Shown here: positions 40,800-51,330 of the stretch, one piece after another
How positions within the stretch are numbered: position 1 is the stretch's first letter
Layout: every line of letters starts with the position of its first letter
NCBI GenBank assembly: GCA_963576735.1
Contig: OY755186.1
Span: 14,867,970 to 14,931,969, forward strand
Length of the DNA: 64,000 nucleotides
Reading direction: 5' to 3'
Source: Bedellia somnulentella
Lineage: Eukaryota > Arthropoda > Insecta > Lepidoptera > Bedelliidae
Program-made: the position numbers and the translations under genes
Notes under the pieces: generated by a model
What the model was told of the DNA's origin: nothing
The model's database searches: none
What the model saw: the letters and a program-made list of their open reading frames with translations, nothing else

Positions 40800-42326
40800 T
40801 GATTTAGAGAAGGCGTATGATAGGGTGGTAAGAAAGTGTTTATGGGAGGTGTTATCCAAGTTCGGTTTGGGGAGTCAACTTATACGTGCACTGGTATCAC
40901 TCTATGAGGATTCCAGTGCATGTGTGAGAGCAAACGGGGAAAATACTGACTGGTTCGGGATCTCTCGGGGTGTCCGACAGGGTTGTGTAGCTTCCCCGTG
41001 GCTCTTCAATTTGTTCATGGATGACTGTTTAACAGAGTGGCGTGAAAGTGATTATGGATTGAGAATGGGTGGATTCATCATTAAATGCCTCTTATATGCC
41101 GACGATCAAGTGCTACTTGCATCATCGGTGGAAGAGCTGCAAGAGATGATGAATATTGCATGTGCGTTTTTTGAAAAAAAGGGAATGAGGGTGAATGTGG
41201 ATAAAACAAAAACTATGGTTTTTGAGAGAGAGGTGAATATGACCGAATGCGTGATTGAGATTAATGGTAAGAAAGTGGAACAAGTGAAAGAGTTTGTATA
41301 TTTGGGAAGTTTGTTTACTACCAACCAAGCAACCGTGATAGCCCAGTGGGTAGAACACTCGGTTATCGTGCAAACGACTAGTGTTCAAATCCTAGGTCGG
41401 GCCTACACCAATTTGTCTTTTCTAAAGACATATGTGTGGTTAATTTATCATGGTTGTTAACGGTGGGGGAAAACATCGTGAGGAAACCCACATGGCTGAG
41501 TTGTACTTAGTCATGTGACAGTGTATTCCTACAAAACGGCGATAGGCCTGCTCCCTATCACGTGAGTACACTGTCCATGCAAAACGTGGGTACTCTGAAC
41601 ACCAGGTGACAAAGTCACGTGATGTTCAGAAGTATTAGTACCTCTGCCAACCCCTTCGGGGATATTCGGCGTGAACGTTTATGTATGTTATGTTATGTAT
41701 GTTATGTTTGTTTACTAGGGATGGAAAGTGTGATGAAGATATCGAGAGAAGAGTGAAAAAGGGTAATGCGGTAAATGGAGCACTGGATAGTCTAATGTCT
41801 AGTCAGTCGGTGTCTGAAAAGGCCCGAATGGCTGTGCATGATGCTGTCCTCGTTCCTACGCTTATGTATGGCACTGAATGTTGGGTGTGGCAGAAGAAGC
41901 ATGAAAGTAGAGTGAATGCAGTAAAAATGAGATCCCTCAGAAAAGTATGTAAGGTTATGTGATCGTGTGAGGAATGATGTGATTCGTGAAAGGTGTGGTG
42001 TAAAAGATGATATTGTAAGAAAGATAGAAAAAGGAATGTTGAGATGTTTTGGGCACATAGAGAGGATGGATGACAATAAATTGGTGAAAGAGCCAATGTG
42101 GAAGGTAATGTTAGTAGAGGACGACCTCGGAGGACACATTTGGATCTAATAGAAAATGTGCTCAAAAAGGCAGGTGTCCGCAGTATGAAGAATAAAAGAG
42201 CATGTATGAAAAGATTGATGGATGTAAACAAAGCCAGAGAGTTCTCCAGGATCGTACAAAGTGGCGATCGATAGTCTCTGCCTACCCCAATGGGAACTAA
42301 CGGCGTGAGAATATGTATGTATGTAC
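40800..42326 (+). pseudogene. LINE-alpha, second copy, split by SINE-B
   Basis: Starts inside the RT (LEKAYDRVVRKCLWEVLSKF), keeps GVRQGCVASPWLFNLFMDD and YADDQVLLASS, and is cut at 41320 by a SINE-B that ends at 41705. It then runs DGKCDEDIERRVKKGNAVNG to the C-terminus and 3' end (CGGCGTGAGAATATG, ATGT repeats). A 5-bp deletion near 41950 (after MRSLRKVCK) and an 8-bp loss near 42090 break the frame. It closely matches the copy split at 24.0/32.6 kb and proves how that one was joined. Confidence 0.9.
41321..41705 (+). repeat. SINE-B, full length, with 12-bp target duplication
   Basis: Complete copy (CCGTGATAGCCCAGTGGGTA to GTTATGTTATGTATGTTAT) flanked by exact GTTTGTTTACTA repeats (41309-41320 and 41706-41717). 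This fixes both ends of the family, including the 5' start just before CCGTGATAGCCC. Confidence 0.95.
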
Positions 42327-42409
42327 ATTTTCTGGGATGACACGCACATCGCACAGTTCGAAATTTTACTTATTGTAATAGTTATTGTATAAAGATACAA
42401 ACATACAAC

Positions 42410-42505
42410 ATACATATACTCACGCCCATTAATCCCAAAAAGGGGTCGCCAGAGCTACAGAGCTAGAAACTCCTGAGCCACATTTGGAAGTCCCCACTAG
42501 AGGGT
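42410..42505 (-). repeat. SINE-A 3' fragment
   Basis: CATATACTCACGCCCATTAA to GAGCCACATTTGGAAGTCC on the minus strand. Confidence 0.8.
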
Positions 42506-43003
42506 AGAAATAAAGTATCATATAAAGATAAAAGTTAGATAATTTATGTCATCTGATTTGATTAAGCTAATCTAAAATTAAAATAAAACAGTATTTATAT
42601 AAACATGAGAATGAGACAATGCTGTTGTTACATAACACGCGAGTTTACATATTCTGCATAATGGGCTGCAAATATCAATATGAACTTAACCGTACTCGTA
42701 AGATGAACTCTTTAAAAAGCGCATTATATTTTAATTGGCACTCGTCTCTAATATGTCCTACACCATAATTTACCCTTTTCAATGAAATACCCAGGGCGAA
42801 TTTTCTCACACTCATCTGAAGCCTACAAATGCACTTTCACTGTAAATAACATATATCTGAGCTCGATGCTCGGTGATAAAAACAACGTTACATAATTAGC
42901 CACTATAAGCATAATTGGATAAAAACTTACTTCTCAACGTCTTTGTATGCAAAATTCAGTGTTTCTTTATAAAGACGGAAACTCATAATATTTTTTTACA
43001 ATA
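42506..43003. other. Spacer, nothing recognised
   Basis: AT-rich with no ORF or repeat that I can name. Confidence 0.5.
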
Positions 43004-43310
43004 GATGATAGGTTTTCAAAGGATTACTTTCCTTAAAGGGCTTATTCCATTACACTTAGTCGTTGCTGAATTCAGACGTCCTTCGAAGTTACTGCCGCAG
43101 ACGCTTGTTATTCCACTACACAAATTTCAGTTTGAACGTTATTCCACTAGTCTGAATTCAGATTCTGTGGCTTTCAGACGTCTTCATTCAGACAAATGGA
43201 ATAAGCTCTTTAAGGACTGCTAAAGAGCTTATTCTATTTGACTGCATGCGGACGTCTGAAAGCCACAGTATCTGCATGCAGACTAGTGGAATAACGTTCA
43301 GAACGCTAGG
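43004..43310. mobile_element. Fold-back element with 79-bp arms
   Basis: Arms 43134-43212 and 43221-43299 are near-complements (GAACGTTATTCCACTAGTCT at the left end) around an 8-nt loop. A third, partial arm precedes it (GGGCTTATTCCATTACACTT at 43038), so the whole may be a compound fold-back element. The motif TTATTCCACT with CAGACGTC recurs. No coding. Confidence 0.75.
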
Positions 43311-43628
43311 CTTCTGAAAAGTAGAGCAAGTTTGGCTCCTAGCTCAATAGTTTCATTTGCTCCTAGCTCTCTTAGCGCTCTCCTAGCTCAGTAGTCATTT
43401 TTAGTAGCTCCGTCTCAGGAAGGTGGAATAACGTTCTAATCCTTCTCACATCAACAACATACTCTGAACACATCATCTGGTGTTCAGACTAGCCTTTTTT
43501 TCTGGTTGATACAGTTAAGACATAAATGGTAGGTAAGGCCAGCCAACGCTGCATAGGTACAAATAAAACAGTGAATAAAATACCCAAATCATAAGCGTAA
43601 TAATCATAAATTGTAGACAAAGAGATAC

Positions 43629-43879
43629 ATACATACATACATACATATACTCACGGCTATATTTCCCTAGAAGGGGTAGTCAGAGCTAAGGAATTATAAA
43701 TTCCTCAGCCACTTTTGGAAGTTGAGTGGGGAAAAGATGGTAAAAATAAAGGTTTTTCGTGATGGGTCTCCAACCGCATCGCCTAAAAATCCAATAAAAA
43801 GCCCCAATACCCTTAGTCGCCTCTTACGACACCCGTGGGTAAAAAGGGGTAGCGACATTCTAAGCCGGCACTACACGGC
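43629..43879 (-). repeat. SINE-A, full length, with target duplication
   Basis: Complete minus-strand copy (ATACTCACGGCTATATTTCC to AAGCCGGCACTACACGGC), flanked by AAAGAGATAC repeats at 43619-43628 and 43880-43889. It defines the SINE-A ends: the element starts at GCCGTGTAGTG and ends in the ATGT array. Confidence 0.92.
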
Positions 43880-43955
43880 AAAGAGATACACTCAAAAATC
43901 ACAAATGTACAACGCCTGAGCATAAATATAACTTTTACTTTGCTTTTCATGACTC

Positions 43956-44280
43956 CAACCGTGATAGCCCAGTGGCTAGAACACTCGGTTATCGTGCAAA
44001 CGACTAGTGTTCAAATCCTGGGTCGGGCCTACGCCAATTTGTCTTTTCTAAAGACATATGTGTGGTTAATTTATCATGGTTGTTAACGGTGAGGGAAAAC
44101 ATCGTGAGGAAACCCACATGGCTGAGTTGTACATAGTCATGTGACAGTGTATTCGTACAAAACGGCGATAGGCCTGCTCCCTATCACGTGAGTACACTGT
44201 CCATGCAAAACGTGAACACCAGGTGACAAAGTCACGTGATTTTCAGAAGTATTAGTACGTTTATGTTATGTTTATGTATG
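43956..44280 (+). repeat. SINE-B with internal 3' deletion
   Basis: Flanked by TTTCATGACTC (43945-43955 and 44281-44291). It lacks the CTCTGCCAACCCCTTCGGGG block before the ATGTT tail and a shorter piece near 44210 (GTGGGTACTCT). Confidence 0.92.
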
Positions 44281-44454
44281 TTTCATGACTCGTTCAAAAT
44301 TAACGATTAAAAAAGAAGTTATTCTACTGTACTGTTCATAGCAGACCAGCAAAAAATATGTATGTGTCTATTTCGTACTAATCTTTGAAAGAACCCTGTG
44401 TTGTTGGGTTGTTTCTATTTATTGATAAGATTTACCAATATCAAAAAATAGCGC

Positions 44455-45002
44455 CATTTAAAAAGGCCAAGTGCGAGTCGGCTCACGCACGAAGGGTTCC
44501 GTAATAATAATTTTCGCTTCACCTGTAATTGAAAATTATGTTTAGGTATGGGATATTTGATATTAACTTTATTTTTATAAAATGTTTTTTGGCGACGTGA
44601 TAGCTCAATGGGTAGAACACCGGTTAACGTGCAAGCGACTAGTGTTCAAATCCCGGGTCGGGCCTACACCAATTTGTCTTTTATAAAGACATATGAGTGG
44701 TTAATTTATTACGGTTGTTAACGGTGAAGGAAAACATCGTGAGGAGACCCACATGGCTGAGTTGTACTTAGGCCTGTGACAGTGTATTCGTACAAAACGG
44801 CGATAGGCCTGCCCCCTATCACGCGAGCACACTGTCCATGCAAAACGTGGGTACTCTGAACACCAGGCGACAATATCACGTGACGTTCAGAAGTATTAGT
44901 ACCTCTGCCTCGGCGTGAACGTTTATGTTATGTTATGTTTTTTTTGAAAGGTGATATACTAGTAAATATTCCGTGAAAATTTGAAACGTGTACTTGTTAC
45001 CG
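44455..45002 (+). repeat. Repeat E split by SINE-B
   Basis: 44455-44593 (GGCCAAGTGCGAGTCGGCTC, CACGAAGGGTTCCG) and 44944-45002 (GAAAGGTGATATACTAGTAA) are the two parts of a copy that matches 28148-28330. LINE-delta then cuts it at 45003. Confidence 0.75.
44594..44943 (+). repeat. SINE-B in repeat E
   Basis: ACGTGATAGCTCAATGGGTA to GTTATGTTATG, with an ATGTTTTTT-like direct repeat on both sides. It lacks CCAACCCCTTCGGGGATATT near the 3' end. Confidence 0.88.
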
Positions 45003-46436
45003 TTTTTATTTTTTATTATTTATTTATTAAATCAGACAACAAGGGTCCAAAGTATTAGTAACATTATTATCTTAGCCTATATTAGTATACAATATAATCT
45101 ATTTATTATTATTAATCAGTATCACAATCAGTCAATTAGCAACCGCGCAAGGTGCTGCATTATTAGGGAGTCGTAGCGCCCTGCTATGGTCCTCAGGATA
45201 GAGTTAGGGCTGCACCGCACCCTGCAGAGCAACGAAGCGGCTTTTTTGCGCATAATGGCATAAAAATCGTCTGTATGGTTCTGCGCAAACATGCCCGAAG
45301 CACTGCAGAAGCGGGGCAGCCCCAACAACATTCTGAAACCGTTATTGTATTGGACTCGCAGAGCAGTGATGGCCCGCTGCGTATATCTGGTCCATAGGGT
45401 GCACGTATAAAATACCTGACAGTAGGCTTTAAATAGACTAATTTTGACTTCTTTGCTACACCGAGCAAATCTACGAATCAGCATATTACAGCGGACCGCC
45501 ATCGCTCTGCGTTCCCTCTCTATATCCTCTTGGTCTTTGACGTCGTCGGTCACAATATGCCCCAGATATTTAAATTTAGTGACGCGACGTAGTACCACTT
45601 CATTTAATTTAATAGCTGGTATAGTTTCTGGGGTTTTCTTCCCGTCGGCTCCAAAGACCAAACATTCGCTCTTTTTAACATTGTACATCAAACCATGTTT
45701 GGAAGCATAATCGGCACAAGTACGCAACAATTCATTCAGAGCTTTGACCGTGGGGCTCAGCAGCACCATATCATCAGCATAGCTGATATTATTTACAGCA
45801 ACATCATCTACGCGACAACCGATGCGCTTGCTGCTAAGCTCCACGATCAAGTCATTAACGTGCAGGTTAAATAGATTTGGAGAACTAAGCCCCCCCTGCC
45901 TCACTCCACATTCTAGTTTATAGGCATGTGACAACTTATTGGCCCATCTCACACAGTTTTCCTGGTTACCGTACCAATACTGCAGTATGCGTAGAAGCTC
46001 CGACGGTAATTTTCTCTCGCGTAACTTGGTCCAAAGCACATCGTACGACACGGTGTCGAAAGCACGCGACAGGTCGAGAAAACATGCGTATACGTGCGTT
46101 CGGCGCCGCGCATAATACTGTACTGTGTGCTTTAAACCAAGGACAGCGCTCTCAGTAGACAGTCCGGGTCTAAACCGGAACTGAGCGCCATGGAGATGAA
46201 GATAGTCATTAAGTCGAGAGTCTAAAAGGGAGTCTAACACCTTAGTCAGAAAAGTAGCCAGTGAAATGGGCCTATAGTTATTTTTGTCGGCTACATCACC
46301 TGTCCTATTCTTTATCATAGGCACTACCACCGTACGCATCAGCTCGTGTGGGAGATACGAGTGCCCCATACACAGTGAAAAGAACATAGCGAGGACGCGT
46401 GGTAGGCGGCGTTTAATATTGTGCAAAAAGATACAA
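45003..46436 (-). mobile_element. LINE-delta, 5'-truncated
   Basis: Minus-strand non-LTR element with an A/T-rich tail at 45003-45030 (plus strand TTTTTATTTTTTATTATTTA) and a 5' break at about 46436 next to a SINE-A. It is inserted in repeat E. Confidence 0.8.
45128..46426 (-). CDS. LINE-delta reverse transcriptase ORF (432 aa)
   Basis: Unbroken frame. RT blocks: TVVVPMIKNRTGDV, NNYRPISLATFLTKVLDSLL, GAQFRFRPGLSTESAV, ACFLDLSRAFDTVSYDVLW, CGVRQGGLSSPNLFNLHVND and catalytic ISYADDMVLL (about residues 213-222), then KSECLVFGADGKK, TKFKYLGHIVTDD, YTCTLWTRYTQ. The endonuclease and most of the region before the fingers are missing. A distinct family from LINE-alpha despite the shared GVRQG. Clade not assigned. 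As a copy it is dead by truncation, but the frame is still open, so it is young. Confidence 0.87.
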   Translation of the reverse strand: MHNIKRRLPRVLAMFFSLCMGHSYLPHELMRTVVVPMIKNRTGDVADKNNYRPISLATFLTKVLDSLLDSRLNDYLHLHGAQFRFRPGLSTESAVLGLKHTVQYYARRRTHVYACFLDLSRAFDTVSYDVLWTKLRERKLPSELLRILQYWYGNQENCVRWANKLSHAYKLECGVRQGGLSSPNLFNLHVNDLIVELSSKRIGCRVDDVAVNNISYADDMVLLSPTVKALNELLRTCADYASKHGLMYNVKKSECLVFGADGKKTPETIPAIKLNEVVLRRVTKFKYLGHIVTDDVKDQEDIERERRAMAVRCNMLIRRFARCSKEVKISLFKAYCQVFYTCTLWTRYTQRAITALRVQYNNGFRMLLGLPRFCSASGMFAQNHTDDFYAIMRKKAASLLCRVRCSPNSILRTIAGRYDSLIMQHLARLLID

Positions 46437-46439
46437 AAA

Positions 46440-46605
46440 ACACGCTTATTGTATGGGGACTACCCTTAACTTTTAGATAGAAGATGGTAGAAATAAAATA
46501 TCGTTGGTGATGGGTCTCCAACTGCATTGAACAAAAATGATTTTTACGATACCCGTGGGTAGAAAGGGGTAGTGACATTCCAAATTCATAGCCTACACGG
46601 CAAAT
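46440..46605 (-). repeat. SINE-A head half
   Basis: AGATGGTAGAAATAAAATAT to GGTAGTGACATTCC and CCTACACGGC, minus strand, adjoining the 5' break of LINE-delta. Confidence 0.75.
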
Positions 46606-46838
46606 AAATAAAAAAAAAAGAAAAAAAATATTGAAATATATCTATAAAGTAATTTTTCTATCGTAGGGTGTAATATTTAAGAATACAATGTGATTAAATA
46701 ATACTAGTGCAAATGAACTAAAACAATGCAAGATGTTTACGGGTAATCATGAGAAAATGTGGCTAACAATACATCAATAAGTGCTAATACCATACAATAT
46801 GTTCACATAATATAATGATAACATTTCATTGAAATCAA

Positions 46839-47508
46839 ACTCAAACGTTCACGCCTAATAGCCCCGAAGGGGTTGGCAGAGGTACTAATACTGCTGAACA
46901 TCACGTGACATTGTCACTTGGTGTTCAGAGTACCCAAGTTTCGCTTTGACAGTGAAGTCACGTGATAGGGGGCATGCCTTTCGCGTTTTGTACAAATACA
47001 CTGTTACATGACAAAATGCAATTTAGTTATGTGGGTTTCTTCACGATGTTTTCTCTCGAAATGAAAAAGGAATGTTGAGATGGTTTAGGCACATAGAGAG
47101 GATGGATGATAGAAAATTGGTAAAAGGGATCTATAGAGCTAGTGTGGATGGTAATGTTAGTAGAGGACGACCACGGAGAACACCTTGGACCAAATTGAGA
47201 GTGTGCTCAAAAAGGCTGGCGTCCGAAGTATGAAGAATAAAAGAGCATGTATGAAAAGATTGATGGATGTAAACGAAGCTAGAGAGGTTTGTCGGGATCG
47301 CACGAAGTGGCGATCAATAGTCTCTGCCTACCCCAATAGGAACTAATGGCGTGAGTATATGTATGTATGTATGTATGTTTTCTCTCTTCGTTAACAACCA
47401 TGCTAAATTAACCACACATATGACTTTAGAAATGACAAATTTTTGGGATTTTAACCCTCAATGTTTGCACGATAAGCGGTGTTATACCTACCTACTGAGC
47501 TATCACAT
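46839..47508 (-). repeat. SINE-B split by a LINE-alpha 3' end
   Basis: 46839-47057 (AACGTTCACGCCTAATAGCC to GATGTTTTCTCTC) and 47376-47508 (TTTTCTCTCTTCGTTAACAA to the A box TGAGCTATCACATTG). CATTGAA at both outer ends may be its target duplication. Confidence 0.82.
47058..47375 (+). pseudogene. LINE-alpha 3' end in SINE-B
   Basis: Severely 5'-truncated copy: GMLRWFRHIERMDD, SRGRPRRT, NKRACMKRLMDVNEAREVCR and the terminal CTCTGCCTACCCCAATAGGA, GCGTGAGTATATG, ATGT repeats. Flanked by TGTTTTCTCTC on both sides (about 47047-47057 and 47376-47386), an 11-bp target duplication. Confidence 0.9.
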
Positions 47509-47620
47509 TGAACTGCATATTAAACCATTCATAAAATATTGATTACTGCAAAAAAAAAATGTTTCTTGCAAATTTTTAAAAGAAGCACTAAAAAGTGTTC
47601 TGGATATTGCAACTAAATAA

Positions 47621-48815
47621 CATAACATAAACGTTCACGCCGTTTGTCCCCGAAGGGGTTGGCAGAGGTACTTATACTTCTGAACATCACGTGACTTTGT
47701 CACCTGGAGGGCAATTCTCGCAAGTTCGATATCATTACTATCATAGAAATTATATCAAGTGTTCAATGTCATGTGAAAAATATCACAAAGTGAAATATAT
47801 TTCTATTGATAGATTGAAACTGTATTCTCGCACACGGTAGTAATTTTTCCTTAGACATTAAAGAACGAAGACCGAAATCAATGAACCAAGCGAATGAATT
47901 GAACGAAAGGTCAGTTTAACTGTCATCTTAGATATGAAAAGGTCTTCATATCTGTCAATATTTTTACTCGACATTGGCGAAATAATTGTGGCAAACACGA
48001 TTGAAGCCACCTTAAAAAATTGAATATTGAATTTCTCAATATTTACATATGTTTTGGTTTGTTTAAATTTTCCTTTAAGTGTACTTTGCCGGTAACTAGC
48101 AAAGTCTGAATTCCCAAATGGACCATCCGACAACCGAATTTAGTTTTTGAAATTTTATTATGGAAAAATAATATATTTTTATATTTTAATAATATAATTA
48201 ACGTTGATCCAAGTAGATATTATTTACAACTTCTAAGACTATTTGATCTATGATCCATTTAATATATTTACCTACATTTTAGTTTTCTATCTATAAGTAT
48301 TCAAACAAAATTTGTAAACAAAATGGCTACCGTTCGCACGACATCTTCAAATATCACCATATCGTCTGATCGTGACCACACGATATCATCCTTTGATATA
48401 TATCATCATATCGGCTGGTTTTCAATAGAAAAATATCGATCGGATGGAGTGAGAATAGCTCAAATCAAATATCGTCCGCAAAATATCACAAAAGTGATAA
48501 ATATCGAAAGTGATATAAAATCTACCGTGTGAGAATTGCCCTCCTGGTGTTCAGAGTACCCAAGTTTTGCATGGACAGTGTACTCACGTGATAGGGGGCA
48601 GGCCTATCGCCGTTATGTACGAATACACTGTCACATGACTAAGTACAACTCAGCCATGTGGGTTTCCTCACGATGTTTTCCCTCACCGTTAACAACCATG
48701 ATAAATTAACTACACATATGTCTTTAGAAAAGACAAATTGGTGTAGGCCCGACTCGGGATTTGAACACTAGTCGTTTGCACGATAACCGGTGTTCTACCC
48801 ATTGAGCTATCACGG
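47621..48815 (-). repeat. SINE-B split by a TIR transposon
   Basis: 47621-47707 (the 3' end) and 48543-48815 (the rest, to TGAGCTATCACGG). Outer flanks carry TTGCAACTAAATAA on both sides (47607-47620 and 48816-48829), a 14-bp target duplication. Confidence 0.92.
47708..48542. mobile_element. Unclassified TIR transposon with CCTGG duplication
   Basis: 835 bp with inverted ends AGGGCAATTCTC and GAGAATTGCCCT, flanked by CCTGG on each side (47703-47707 and 48543-48547); a SINE-B without the insert shows a single CCTGG. Both terminal zones are crowded with ATATCA/GATATC-like motifs, and TCTCGCACACGGTAG near 47825 repeats the inner right terminus (CTACCGTGTGAGA) in inverted form. No transposase ORF. 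A 5-bp duplication with AGGGC ends does not match a superfamily I can name. Confidence 0.85.
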
Positions 48816-48847
48816 TTGCAACTAAATAAGATAAGTATTTACTAATC

Positions 48848-49048
48848 AAACTATGCCATGTAGTGCCTATGTAGTATGCGGCTTTTTTAAGTGATCTTTT
48901 GGTAATCCGGTTGGAGACCCATCACCAATGATACTTTATTTCTACCATCTTCTCCCCTATCAACTTTCAAACGTGACGGAGGAGTTGCTAGGTCTGAGTC
49001 TCTTGCTACCCTTTTTTGGATTTATGGCCGTGAGTATATGTACGTATG
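48848..49048 (+). repeat. SINE-A, TTTCTAG subfamily, diverged
   Basis: CCATGTAGTGCC ... GGTTGGAGACCCATCACCAA to GGCCGTGAGTATATGTACG, with the CCCCTATCAACTTTCAAACG segment of the second subfamily. Confidence 0.82.
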
Positions 49049-49509
49049 GCCGTATTTGTATATATGGAATCAAACTAAACAATCTGACTCTACAGTTACA
49101 GTCGTAAATATGCATCTATTGCTCGCTCTAATCATTTCGAAGTAAAAAACGTAATAGTATTTGACAGTCCCATCATAGTTAATGAGCGGGCAGTAGAGCA
49201 CAAAGTTTTATCATAACTGCAAGCAACTGTACGCTGCGTAACGAACAGTTAGTACAAATGTCGTGTTATAATTATCGTGCGGTATTAAAAAAAGGTTTAA
49301 GAGAAATAATTATCGAACAGTTAGCTTGTAGAAATTTGACTCTAAACGAAGAGTACGCACTATTTGACAACGGATTCAAGAATACAATCTTACACTAGTT
49401 AAAGATGCAAACGTTATAAAATTCCGAGATTCAAACCATAGGTTCTATTTAGGATTCATTAGTTTTCTTCAGCTAAACTCAAACCTAGTTTTCTTTTCTA
49501 TCTTATATA
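49049..49509. other. Spacer, nothing recognised
   Basis: About 460 bp without ORFs or named repeats. Confidence 0.5.
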
Positions 49510-50125
49510 TATATAGCTATGTACATCTAGCTGTGGCTTAGAATAGCACCAACTCTTTTCTTGTTGTAAATGGCGTACGAGGTGGCTCATGGTATTTAAG
49601 TTATTGTGGAGCGATATGGCTGAAGAAATCAACTATAACCTTTATTGCAGAATCTTTGACAAAGACGTATTGTTTACACTCATTCCCCTAAAGTATCGTG
49701 TTATATCGTCACCTAGTTTTAGTCAGAGTATCAATGCTGTGTAGTGCCGGCTTAGAATAGCACTACCCCAATTCTTCCGGTGGGTGTACGTAAGAGGCGA
49801 CTAACGGTATTGGGGCTTTTAAGGGATTTTTGGGTGATGCGGTTGGAGACCCATCACCAAAAACATTTATTTATTATTACCACCTTTTCCCCAATCAACT
49901 TCCAAAAGCGGCTGAGGAATTTCTAATTCCAAAGCTCTGGCTACCCCGTTAAGGGATTTATAGCCGTGAGTATATGTATGTATGTATGTATATGTCCATC
50001 AGTGCTCACCGGTATGAACTTTGCTTTGAGTTAAATAAACCTATGGGTGTACGTAAGAGGCGACTTAAGTTATTGGGGCTTTTAAGGTGATTTTTCGGCG
50101 ATGCGGTTGGAGACCCATCACCTGA
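49510..50125 (+). repeat. Three SINE-A copies in a row
   Basis: 49510-49660 is a decayed copy (AGCTGTGGCTTAGAATAGCA). 49735-49993 is a full copy (TGTGTAGTGCCGGCTTAGAA to ATGT repeats). 50043-50125 is the middle part only (GTGTACGTAAGAGGCGACTT to GGAGACCCATCACC). Confidence 0.85.
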
Positions 50126-50509
50126 TATGATATACCTGCCCTCTATCACGTGAATACACTGTCTTATTGAAAAAACGTCTCTATGTCCTATTTTATAAGC
50201 ATAGTTTTCGTTACTACGTAGCTCTCATTGTAACAACATATCGCATTTCTTTGACGCCATCAAAGATTAAAAACAAATCTATTCAGTCTCCATAACCGAG
50301 CTCACATGACTAACAACAAGACGTCACATGACCATTATCGGTGGTCATCCGAGCGATTGAATCGAATTGACGTATTCGATTGTTTCTAAATCGCATTTTT
50401 CATTGTGCTTTGTTCACTTGATAGTGTTTGTTATATTTCGATTTCATTGTATTATGCGGCCCAGATATGTTTGAAATTTCATTAAGTTTGAATAGTGAAT
50501 AGTTTTGTT
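50126..50509. other. Spacer with a SINE-B scrap
   Basis: TGCCCTCTATCACGTGAATA at 50138-50160 is a SINE-B scrap; otherwise nothing recognised. Confidence 0.45.
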
Positions 50510-50880
50510 GTACATACATACTTATACTCACGGCTATAAATCCCAAAAGGGGTAGCCAGAGTTTCAGAGCTACAAAATTCTTCATCCACTTTTGGAAGTT
50601 AAGCGGGTAAAAGATTGTCGAATAAATGTTTTTGGTGATGGGTTTCCAACCGCATCGTCCAAAAACCACTTTAAAAAGCCCCATACCCTTAGTTGCCTCT
50701 GACGCTCTCCAATGGGAAGAAATGGGGTAGTGCTATATTCTAAGCTGATACTACACAGCCAGTCAATGTATGGCTTCTTAACTCAATATATACCTTCACG
50801 CCATATACCCCAGAAGGGACTGCGACTAGACTTGGTGTTCAGATTACCCACGTTCTGATTTTATTTGAAAACACTGTCTC
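50510..50880 (-). repeat. SINE-A full copy followed by a SINE-B fragment
   Basis: 50510-50762 is minus-strand SINE-A (ATACTCACGGCTATAAATCC to GCTGATACTACACAGC). 50788-50880 is a diverged SINE-B 3' piece (TTCACGCCATATACCCCAGA, TTGGTGTTCAGATTACCCAC). Confidence 0.78.
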
Positions 50881-51330
50881 TGCTTCAAAGGCGGGTCTCC
50901 ACTGAGATTTCACAGTTGTTTATATATGGCTTGCAAGGGTGTATCATTTTTTAAATATTTATGTGGTACGCCAGCTCGAAAGTACATTAAATCGAAAACT
51001 GTTTGTTCGAAAAATGTTGATTGAAAGCACGCTGTCTAATATGAATATTTACTCTTCTACAAATTTGCAGTTCACGTCAGTTATTTGGTCGTCTACGTCA
51101 TATGTAAACTTGGACTATATAAAACCTCAGAAAAAATCGACATGGGGTGAGATAAGGGTGTGTTCTGTTCTAATTGTTAGAAGATGGAATAATTGAAATT
51201 TTGGGGTAGATCCGGCTTGTGCTGAAACCTATCATTGATACTATAAGAGAAATCTTGTAAAGCATTTTTAGAATCAGTAACCAGATCGATATCTTGACCG
51301 TTTAAAAGTTATCTTTTCTAACCTGCCCGG
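50881..51330. other. Spacer, nothing recognised
   Basis: An 85-codon open frame at 50939-51196 has no recognisable features and I do not call it a gene. Confidence 0.45.

Noticed and set aside
47858..48133. 91-aa minus-strand ORF inside the CCTGG transposon, considered as a transposase.
   Set aside because: No DDE spacing, zinc finger or other known motif; composition does not support coding.
48323..48532. 69-aa plus-strand ORF at the right end of the CCTGG transposon.
   Set aside because: It is made of the repeated ATATC/GATAT terminal motifs and reads into the inverted end.
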